A stretch of 7,511 nt of DNA from an uncultured bacterium (GTDB lineage: Bacteria > Actinomycetota > Coriobacteriia > Coriobacteriales > Coriobacteriaceae), in contig CAJMNK010000080.1 in NCBI GenBank assembly GCA_905214905.1, forward strand, positions 1 to 7,511, given 5' to 3'. Every line of letters starts with the position of its first letter. The stretch's first letter is position 1. Position numbers and translations under genes: made by a program. The notes under the pieces are model-generated. The model was not told where the DNA came from. It searched no databases and was given only the letters and a program-made list of their open reading frames with translations. Below are positions 1 to 4,670 of the stretch, one piece after another.

Positions 1-23
1 CCCGGTTGGGGCGGCACGTTTTG

Positions 24-1316
24 TTATGAGGCGATCCTGCTTAGGCGAGTTTGCACTTCTGGAATGATCTTCTCGAACATTACCTCCGCCTCGGGAAAAC
101 CTTCTTCTTTGAGACCGCGCGCGGCGTCTCTAAGTGCGTCTGGAACCTCATTGCAGGTGTCGGCTATCATCCCGGTGACGATTCCCGCGGGCAAACCCGC
201 CTCGATCATTTGGTTCATCACCGACCCGCGCGTTACGTCGTCAATCTTGCGGCTTCCACCAAACGAGACGCCCATCTCACGAACGAGACTGGGGTAAACC
301 GTTGTGGACAGCACGTCATAGAGCGGCGCCAACCTCACCTGCTTCCAACTTTCGTCCCACACGAGCGACCAGTTCTTAAGATGGTTATCGCAGTTACCTA
401 CGGCATAATCGAACAGCTGGTTATAGCCGATAAGGAACCTATCCTCCATTTGATTAGTCGACACCCTTCGCACCGCATCGACGATAAGTCCCAGATAATT
501 GACGCCCGTCGGCTCATATTTAAGCTCACGCGAGATACCCTTTGCCTGACAAACATCTTCCTGGTGCAAACGGTATGGAATTGGCAATCCATCAACCGAG
601 CGTCCGTCATCCGACGCTACTCGATCAAATCGCTTCACAGCGATAATCGGCTCGGCGTCCTCAACCCGGATTAGAAAGCACTCTTCGGCCGATAGGTCCA
701 TCAGAGATGCGGCTCTAACGCACATTGCTTCACACACCGTCTCGCCCGGAAACGTTTTCGACCCCGCCTTGAGGATGTGCGTAGATGGAGCCGCTCCATG
801 AGGCAGGTACCATCCGCCGCACGGGTCATCGCCCGTATGGTAAAGGCCAACCTTCGCCTGAGCACCCGCAAGGGAGATTCGGCTCTCTAGCGCTAAGTCA
901 AAAGCAACCTCCGCCGGTGCGTATGCCAGCCTGCTTAGCCGCTCCCCATCTATCTCTTCATAGCCCATTTCGAGACCCTCGGCCGAAGGCTCTCGCGTCA
1001 AAACAAGAGCGCCGACGGGTTCATCGCGGACCAAATCGAGCACCTTAAAGTAATCTCCGCGTTCCGCTCGCGCCCTTTTCTCGAGGTCCCTATTAAGCTG
1101 CCCCTCTGGAATGATGCCGGAGAAAAAGGAGCCCGTTACGTCCGGGCTGAACGCCTCGGCCGACAAAGGCAGCGAGGCCGAAATCGGGGCCGCATCAGCA
1201 CTCTCGAGATACTTGGGGTCATAGGCGAATATCGGAAGCCCGGCGTTTTCCTCTAATACGCCAACCAGCTGGTAGGACCCATTAAACTCACGATGAACGA
1301 ACAGCGCGCCATCCAT
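24..1316 (-). CDS. hipA: HipA-family serine/threonine kinase toxin
   Basis: 430-residue protein kinase toxin of a type II toxin-antitoxin module, close to the usual HipA length. The N-terminal ~110 residues fit the HipA N1 subdomain and the rest fits the HipA-like kinase fold. Visible motifs: RISLAGAQAKVGL (146-158), with Ser148 where E. coli HipA has its autophosphorylated Ser150; Lys183 in HILKAG, matching the ATP-binding lysine; RLHQEDVCQAKG (249-260); the catalytic loop GNCDNHLKNWSL (307-318) with Asp310; and the metal-binding Asp334 in PLYDVL. All key kinase residues are present, so the enzyme looks active. In E. coli HipA phosphorylates glutamyl-tRNA synthetase and halts growth; the target here is unknown. 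Its ATG overlaps the hipB stop by one base (TAATG), with GAGGGG (1323-1328) six bases upstream, which implies translational coupling to the antitoxin. G+C is lower than in the neighbouring kinase gene (48-57% in two sampled 60-base lines, against 68%). Confidence 0.93.
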   Translation of the reverse strand: MDGALFVHREFNGSYQLVGVLEENAGLPIFAYDPKYLESADAAPISASLPLSAEAFSPDVTGSFFSGIIPEGQLNRDLEKRARAERGDYFKVLDLVRDEPVGALVLTREPSAEGLEMGYEEIDGERLSRLAYAPAEVAFDLALESRISLAGAQAKVGLYHTGDDPCGGWYLPHGAAPSTHILKAGSKTFPGETVCEAMCVRAASLMDLSAEECFLIRVEDAEPIIAVKRFDRVASDDGRSVDGLPIPYRLHQEDVCQAKGISRELKYEPTGVNYLGLIVDAVRRVSTNQMEDRFLIGYNQLFDYAVGNCDNHLKNWSLVWDESWKQVRLAPLYDVLSTTVYPSLVREMGVSFGGSRKIDDVTRGSVMNQMIEAGLPAGIVTGMIADTCNEVPDALRDAARGLKEEGFPEAEVMFEKIIPEVQTRLSRIAS

Positions 1317-1606
1317 TATTTTCCCCTCACCTTCAGAATAAAATCGATATCCACGATGGAGGCGTAGTCGAAAATGACGCCAATTTCGACCGTTGTCCGC
1401 CCCCGCTCGATATCACCGATCACACGAAGGCTGCGACCCGTCATAGTCGCGATATCGCGTTGAGTCAAACCGAGCTCACGCCTTCTGAGCCTGAGGGCCT
1501 TCCCCATCTCGGCCGGATCGAAAACCATGCGCTCCGAGAAAGCAGCTTCTGACGGCTTGAGCTTGATGCGCCCATCCAGCTTTTTAATCGTTGTCACTGT
1601 TCTCAT
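1316..1606 (-). CDS. hipB: HipB-like XRE-family antitoxin / autorepressor
   Basis: 96-residue DNA-binding antitoxin encoded directly upstream of the HipA toxin. After a ~30-residue N-terminal extension comes a helix-turn-helix of the XRE/Cro-C1 type: LRLRRRELGLTQRDIATMTG (38-57), then the recognition helix SLRVIGDIERG (59-69), followed by a short C-terminal strand region ending ILKVRGK. It should bind HipA and repress the operon. I chose the ATG at 1606 because AGGAG (1611-1615) lies four bases upstream. The frame is open further upstream, with Met codons at 1639 and 1666, but those lie within or between palindromic operators, lack a good Shine-Dalgarno sequence, and precede the probable start of transcription. 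The stop overlaps the toxin start. The N-terminal extension before the HTH is longer than in E. coli HipB. Confidence 0.88.
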   Translation of the reverse strand: MRTVTTIKKLDGRIKLKPSEAAFSERMVFDPAEMGKALRLRRRELGLTQRDIATMTGRSLRVIGDIERGRTTVEIGVIFDYASIVDIDFILKVRGK

Positions 1607-1617
1607 GATGCTCCTAG

Positions 1618-1641
1618 CTATATTCCTATTCGTGAACATAG
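1618..1641. promoter_or_regulatory. Operator O1 of the hipBA operon
   Basis: Palindrome CTATATTC-N8-GAACATAG ending just upstream of the hipB Shine-Dalgarno sequence. The half-site and 8-base gap layout matches that of E. coli HipB operators (TATCC-N8-GGATA), although the half-site sequence differs. It covers the expected transcription start, so occupancy should block the promoter. Binding by this HipB is inferred. Confidence 0.72.
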
Positions 1642-1668
1642 TATAAAACCGTGGAACTATGTTCATGT
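1640..1668 (-). promoter_or_regulatory. Probable hipBA promoter between O1 and O2
   Basis: On the minus strand TATACT (1645-1640) is a good -10 hexamer. It would start transcription near 1633, about 27 bases before the chosen hipB ATG. The -35 region at 17-bp spacing (ACATGA, 1668-1663) is poor. The -10 overlaps the edge of O1 and the -35 lies inside O2, as expected for an autoregulated toxin-antitoxin promoter. Confidence 0.45.
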
Positions 1669-1680
1669 ACGGGAATATAG
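1657..1680. promoter_or_regulatory. Operator O2 of the hipBA operon
   Basis: Palindrome CTATGTTC-N8-GAATATAG, the same consensus as O1 (CTATRTTC-N8-GAAYATAG) with its centre 39 bp away. O1 and O2 also form a larger inverted repeat: 1618-1642 and the reverse complement of 1656-1680 agree at 21 of 25 positions. Confidence 0.72.
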
Positions 1681-1695
1681 TGATTGTTACATTGG

Positions 1696-1719
1696 CAATG
1701 CTCCCGTTCAGGAATATAG
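1696..1719. promoter_or_regulatory. Operator O3, degenerate left half
   Basis: CAATGCTC-N8-GAATATAG. The right half is identical to that of O2 and the left half matches CTATGTTC at 6 of 8 positions. Its centre is again exactly 39 bp from O2. The preserved phase supports a real third site over chance. Confidence 0.5.
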
Positions 1720-1765
1720 CTTCCGTGAAGCCTAATATTCTTTTAGATGGGAAGATCCTGAACGG
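1704..1765. repeat. Nested inverted repeat in the kinase-hipB gap
   Basis: A perfect 10-bp inverted repeat, CCGTTCAGGA (1704-1713) and TCCTGAACGG (1756-1765), encloses a second stem in which GAATAT-AGCTTC (1712-1723) pairs with GAAGC-CT-AATATTC (1727-1740) around a CGT loop. The two stems share bases 1712-1713. It lies in the 3' untranslated region of the histidine kinase and overlaps O3. No T-run follows on the minus strand, so it is not a standard intrinsic terminator. It could protect the kinase mRNA end or be an insertion scar. Confidence 0.4.
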
Positions 1766-1783
1766 CTACGTCATACGGGCTGA

Positions 1784-2827
1784 CTACTCAAAGTATTGGA
1801 ACTTGTTCGTCGAGAAGGCAAACGTGACGACGAAACCTTCGCCGGGCTCGGATGCCGCGGTGACGTCGATGCCCATCTTGGAGCACAGGCGTGCCACCAG
1901 GTAGAGGCCGATGCCCGTTGCGCGCTTGGTGGCGCGGCCGTTGTCGCCGGTAAAACCCTTCTCGAACACGCGCGGCAGGTCGGCCGCGCTCACGCCGCAG
2001 CCGTTGTCCGCGACGGTAAGCTCGATGCGCTCGCTTGCCAGGCCCTCGTCCAGCAACGCGCCCGAGAACATGATCTTCGCACCGTCCTCGCGCGCGTATT
2101 TAATGCTGTTCTGGATGAGCTGCCCCAAGATAAACTCGAGCCACTTCTCGTCGGTAAAGACCTCAAAGTCGAGGTTTTCGCACACCGGAGCCACGTGCGC
2201 CGCGATGAGCTCGCGCGCGTTGGCCTTAATCGCGCCCGTCACCAAGGTCTTGAGATCCCAACGTCGAATCAGGTAATCGCGCTCCACGACTTCCGAGCGC
2301 GCATAGTAGAGTGCCTGGTCGATATAGCGCTCCACGCGAGCCAGCTCACGGCCCAGGTCATCCACACGCGACAGGTCGTCTTCGCTGCCGTCCAGGTTTT
2401 CCAAAATTAGATGGGCTGCCGCCAGGGGCAGCTTGGCCTCATGGACCCAGCTCTCGATATAGTCGCGATAGTCATCGGTCTGACGCCGGCCTTCGGCAAC
2501 CTCGTCGCAGGCAGCTTTGCCCACCCGGCGCAAGACCTCGTACTCGAGCTCGCCCTCGGCATAGGTCGGGCATTGCACCATCTCCTGCACCCATGCGGGA
2601 CTCTCGAGCTCCTCTGCCGCGCGCTCCAACTGACGCAGAAAACGGCGACGGCGAGCGTACTCGATCACGATACCGAACATACCGAAGATAAAGGACACGC
2701 CAACCGCCACGACCACGATAGAAACGGGTGCGCCGGCGACCGTCAGCACAAAGCAGCTCAGCAGCACGCCGCACGTCCACACGGCGACGGGAAGCAGCGC
2801 ATCTTTAAAAAACTTGGCAAACGACAT
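1784..2827 (-). CDS. Sensor histidine kinase, two-TM intramembrane-sensing (BceS/GraS-like) type
   Basis: About 347 residues. Two hydrophobic segments (roughly 11-30 and 35-55) are separated by only a few residues, so there is almost no extracellular sensor domain. This is the layout of kinases that sense antimicrobial peptides through a partner ABC transporter. After a linker with charged helices comes the phosphoacceptor motif WVHEAKLP with His129, then the ATPase domain: N-box QLIQNSIKYA with Asn240, G1 DNGCG (274-278), F-box FEKGF (288-292) and G2 TGIGL (304-308). All catalytic boxes are present. Start choice: GTG at 2836 directly follows the regulator stop but has no ribosome binding site; ATG at 2827 has AGGTG (2834-2838) six bases upstream and is preferred. 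It follows the regulator gene in one operon and should phosphorylate that regulator. No BceAB-type transporter lies in the window. Confidence 0.87.
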   Translation of the reverse strand: MSFAKFFKDALLPVAVWTCGVLLSCFVLTVAGAPVSIVVVAVGVSFIFGMFGIVIEYARRRRFLRQLERAAEELESPAWVQEMVQCPTYAEGELEYEVLRRVGKAACDEVAEGRRQTDDYRDYIESWVHEAKLPLAAAHLILENLDGSEDDLSRVDDLGRELARVERYIDQALYYARSEVVERDYLIRRWDLKTLVTGAIKANARELIAAHVAPVCENLDFEVFTDEKWLEFILGQLIQNSIKYAREDGAKIMFSGALLDEGLASERIELTVADNGCGVSAADLPRVFEKGFTGDNGRATKRATGIGLYLVARLCSKMGIDVTAASEPGEGFVVTFAFSTNKFQYFE

Positions 2828-2836
2828 GACCGGCAC

Positions 2837-3508
2837 CTAGACTGAATAGCCCTGGCCGCGATGCGTGGTCAAATACCCCTTGATGCCGATTTTCTCGAGC
2901 GTGGTGCGCAGGCGGTTGATGTTGACGGTGAGCGTGTTGTCGTCCACGAAGGCGTCGGAGTCCCACAGGTCCTGCATGATGGCCGAGCGCGAAACGATCT
3001 TGCCCGCGCGGCTCAGAAGCAGCGAGAGGATACGCAGTTCGTTTTTGGTGAGCTCGGTGCTGGTACCGGTTTGCGTATTGGTGACCATGGAGCGAGCGAG
3101 ATCGAGCTCCAGCCCCTTGTGGACGAGCGTGCTGCGCTCGCCCGCCGCCGCGGTGCGACGCAGCAGTGCGTTGATGCGCGCCACGAGCACGCGCGCGCTG
3201 TAGGGCTTGGGAACAAAGTCATCCGCGCCGAGCGTCATGGCCATGACCTCGTCGATCTCGGTCGTGCGCGACGTGAGAACGATGATGGGGACCTCGGATT
3301 CGCGACGGACCTCATGACAGATGTGCTGGCCGTCTTTGACAGGGAGCGTGAGGTCGAGCAGCACCAGGTCGGGCGCGGCGGCGAGAATATCGCGCGAGAC
3401 ATGCTCAAACGATTCGCAGGCCTCAACCTCAAAACCGGCACGGGCAAGGATATCGGCAAGCTCGCGACGAATGGGCTCGTCGTCCTCAACGATATAGATA
3501 AGCGCCAT
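2837..3508 (-). CDS. OmpR/PhoB-family response regulator
   Basis: 223 residues, full length for the family. The receiver domain (1-~115) has the acidic pair Asp9/Asp10 in VEDDE, phosphoacceptor Asp52 in LVLLDLTLP, Thr79 in VLTS and Lys101 in VPKPYS. A winged-helix DNA-binding domain (~128-223) follows, with TELTKNELRILSLLL, a DDNTLTVNINRLR stretch typical of the recognition helix, and the terminal wing GYLTTHRGQGYSV. It is the expected partner of the downstream kinase, whose start codon lies nine bases past this stop. BceR/GraR-type regulators usually control cell-envelope stress or peptide-resistance genes; that role is inferred here from the kinase architecture. The ATG at 3508 follows a strong purine-rich ribosome binding site (minus strand AGAGGGGGAG, 3526-3517) with an 8-base gap. 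Confidence 0.92.
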   Translation of the reverse strand: MALIYIVEDDEPIRRELADILARAGFEVEACESFEHVSRDILAAAPDLVLLDLTLPVKDGQHICHEVRRESEVPIIVLTSRTTEIDEVMAMTLGADDFVPKPYSARVLVARINALLRRTAAAGERSTLVHKGLELDLARSMVTNTQTGTSTELTKNELRILSLLLSRAGKIVSRSAIMQDLWDSDAFVDDNTLTVNINRLRTTLEKIGIKGYLTTHRGQGYSV

Positions 3509-3541
3509 GGATTCCGCTCCCCCTCTTGGTTGTCTTGTCCC

Positions 3542-3547
3542 ATTATG
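3542..3547 (-). promoter_or_regulatory. Possible -10 element for the two-component operon
   Basis: Minus-strand CATAAT matches the -10 consensus at 5 of 6 positions and would give a leader of roughly 27 bases before the regulator ATG. I see no convincing -35 at standard spacing. Upstream, TGACAG-AA-CTGTTC (3588-3601) is a short near-palindrome, and GGTAC/GTACC arms sit at 3562-3566 and 3579-3583. Either could be a regulator site, but neither is compelling. Confidence 0.25.
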
Positions 3548-3601
3548 ACCGCGAAGCCGCAGGTACGCACCTCACGCGGTACCAAGGTGACAGAACTGTT
3601 C

Positions 3602-3629
3602 GCGAGCGGGGGCGTTTTGCCCGCCTCGC
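3602..3629. repeat. GC-rich hairpin upstream of the two-component operon
   Basis: GCGAG (3602-3606) pairs with CTCGC (3625-3629), and CGGG (3607-3610) with CCCG (3620-3623), with one bulged base and a GTTTT-containing loop. No T-run follows on either strand, so it is not a canonical intrinsic terminator. It may help separate the upstream gene from the two-component operon. Confidence 0.4.
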
Positions 3630-3641
3630 ACTCGCAGCGGT

Positions 3642-3686
3642 GACGGGGACCAAAATGATTATTAAATCCCCGTCCCAGAATAATCA
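3642..3686. repeat. Two interleaved 8-bp inverted repeats
   Basis: Stem A: GACGGGGA (3642-3649) with TCCCCGTC (3667-3674). Stem B: TGATTATT (3656-3663) with AATAATCA (3679-3686). Both are perfect. Each first arm lies before or inside the other stem's loop, so in RNA they must either exclude each other or form a pseudoknot. On the minus strand the element begins immediately after the stop of the 3688-4395 gene; stem B comes first and is followed by TTTT, so it could act as a weak terminator. Function is unknown. Confidence 0.6.
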
Positions 3687-3687
3687 C

Positions 3688-4395
3688 TTAGCGGCGGGCG
3701 CGAAGCTTTTCATAACCGTCGGCAAAGAAGGCGACCGTCGCGGCATCAGACTCGGCGGCGTCGGTGTCGGCAGCGGGAACCACGCCGTGCTCGTCGCTCA
3801 CCAGGAACAGCGCGCCCTTGAGCTGAGCGGGGATGTCTACGCGCGTAACCGAGATGCCCTTGGTCTGGGCCAACTGCTCGATGAGCGTCGCCGTACCGCA
3901 CAGGCACTCGTCCGCCGGCGCCACAAAGGTAAGCTCGCCGTTGTTGACGGCGGCGAGCAGCTCGGGCGCTACACCGGTCTCGTCAGCTTCGGAGCGGGCC
4001 TCGGCAGAACGAACACGCAGCGCCTTGGCAGAAGTATCGGCCAGAGGCTCGTACTCCCCCACCGTCATGGCGGCGTTGCCGTTGACGTCGATCACCAGCA
4101 TGAGCACGCCATCGTGCGCGGTGTAATCACCCTCGGCAAGCGACCACTCAACGTGCTGTTTGGCCCAGCTGAGCATGTTGTGGGTAAGCGGCTCGCCCTG
4201 CACCAGACGCTCGGACAGTGCGCGGATGTGACGGTTGAGCATGGGCACCTTTTTGTTGGACATGCGCCAACGGCAGATGAGCGCGGGCTTGTCGAGCGTG
4301 AACTTCTCGACCGCCTCCTGATTGGCGCAGAAATCCTCGTACGCACGCTGATCCTCGGCATTGCCAAACAGCTCGGCATCATCAATCTGGAGCAT
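3688..4395 (-). CDS. Conserved-looking cytosolic protein of unknown function
   Basis: I do not recognise this family. The product is about 235 residues, with no signal peptide or membrane segment. The N-terminal half contains charged and aromatic segments such as ALICRWRMSNKKVPMLNRHI, and the middle has a hydrophobic strand HDGVLMLVIDVNGNAAM. The C-terminal half has alternating strand- and helix-like stretches (ELTFVAPADECLCG, GISVTRVDIP, GALFLVSDEHGVV) and a Ala/Asp-rich segment before a final helix. This could be a two-domain alpha/beta protein. Start choice: ATG at 4395 has AAAGGT (4402-4407) six bases upstream and leaves a 26-base leader from the TATAAG -10 element. The alternative ATG at 4419, adding eight residues, would sit almost on the transcription start. 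Codon use and strong third-position G+C match the neighbours, so it is a real gene. It appears monocistronic, with terminator-like elements on both sides. Confidence 0.82.
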   Translation of the reverse strand: MLQIDDAELFGNAEDQRAYEDFCANQEAVEKFTLDKPALICRWRMSNKKVPMLNRHIRALSERLVQGEPLTHNMLSWAKQHVEWSLAEGDYTAHDGVLMLVIDVNGNAAMTVGEYEPLADTSAKALRVRSAEARSEADETGVAPELLAAVNNGELTFVAPADECLCGTATLIEQLAQTKGISVTRVDIPAQLKGALFLVSDEHGVVPAADTDAAESDAATVAFFADGYEKLRARR

Positions 4396-4427
4396 GGTTG
4401 TACCTTTCGTGTTAGTCATTCCGTCCT

Positions 4428-4433
4428 CTTATA
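4428..4433 (-). promoter_or_regulatory. -10 element of the 3688-4395 gene
   Basis: Minus-strand TATAAG (5 of 6 to consensus) would start transcription near 4421. It directly follows the T-run of the terminator, so this gene is insulated from purH and restarted from its own promoter. The -35 is weak and would lie inside the terminator hairpin. Confidence 0.4.
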
Positions 4434-4435
4434 CC

Positions 4436-4471
4436 AAAAAGACGGCCCTCCAAACGGAGCAGCCGTCTTTT
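4436..4471. terminator. Bidirectional intrinsic terminator
   Basis: AAAAAGACGGC (4436-4446) and GCCGTCTTTT (4462-4471) form a stem continued by an inner CTCC/GGAG pair (4448-4451 with 4456-4459) around an AAAC loop. In the minus direction it ends in five T residues and in the plus direction in four. It should end minus-strand transcripts from purH, about 200 bases after that stop. Confidence 0.85.
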
Positions 4472-4504
4472 GCAGAGATTATTTTAGAAACGAGGCCAAT
4501 CCAA

Positions 4505-4522
4505 GGGATGAGATAACATCCC
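4505..4522. repeat. Small perfect hairpin in the purH 3' region
   Basis: GGGATG (4505-4510) and CATCCC (4517-4522) flank the 6-base loop AGATAA. It lies between the terminator and the long stem downstream of purH. It has no T-run and its role is unknown; it may be part of a larger folded 3' untranslated region. Confidence 0.4.
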
Positions 4523-4556
4523 ATCCTCCCCAGTCAACCTAACAGGTCGGCGAGGG

Positions 4557-4649
4557 TTGCCCAGGTGCCGCAGATTGCCGTGAAAGAGGAGCGACGCGTA
4601 CTTGGGTACACGAGCGACGAATGAACGGCAAGGTGCGGTGGCTGGGCAA
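4557..4649. repeat. Long segmented stem downstream of purH: candidate structured RNA or palindromic repeat
   Basis: Three perfect paired segments separated by symmetric internal loops: TTGCCCAG/CTGGGCAA (4557-4564, 4642-4649), loop GTG/TGG, CCGCA/TGCGG (4568-4572, 4634-4638), loop GA/GG, TTGCCGT/ACGGCAA (4575-4581, 4625-4631). The 43-base apical part contains a small hairpin GTAC-TTGG-GTAC (4598-4609), extended by CG pairs, flanked by purine-rich strands that each carry GAGCGACG (4589-4596 and 4612-4619). That is 20 base pairs plus an apical domain. The loops are purine-rich when read on the plus strand, whereas on the minus strand the element would be purH 3' untranslated RNA. I could not match it to a known riboswitch or RNA family, and the strand that matters is unresolved. 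Confidence 0.6.
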
Positions 4650-4670
4650 GCCGCAGCGCCACCTCCCTAC

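Noticed and set aside
1659..1904. Plus-strand 81-codon frame leaving the hipBA operator region, considered as a divergent small gene
   Set aside because: It starts inside O2 without a Shine-Dalgarno sequence and reads into the antisense of the kinase C-terminus.
2827..2836. GTG at 2836 as the kinase start
   Set aside because: It directly follows the regulator stop without a ribosome binding site, and its own bases form part of the AGGTG that serves the ATG at 2827.
3602..3629. Intrinsic terminator for the 3688-4395 gene
   Set aside because: The stem is strong but no T-run follows on either strand, so it is listed only as a hairpin.
3526..4542. Plus-strand open frame of 338 codons opposite the unknown gene
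   Set aside because: It has no ribosome binding site, crosses the terminator at 4436-4471 and runs antisense to a gene with good start signals.
4557..4649. ZTP (pfl) riboswitch, suggested by CTGGGCAA near a purine gene
   Set aside because: The other conserved ZTP blocks and their order are not present, and the element lies downstream of purH, not in its leader. THF, glycine and T-box signatures were also not found.
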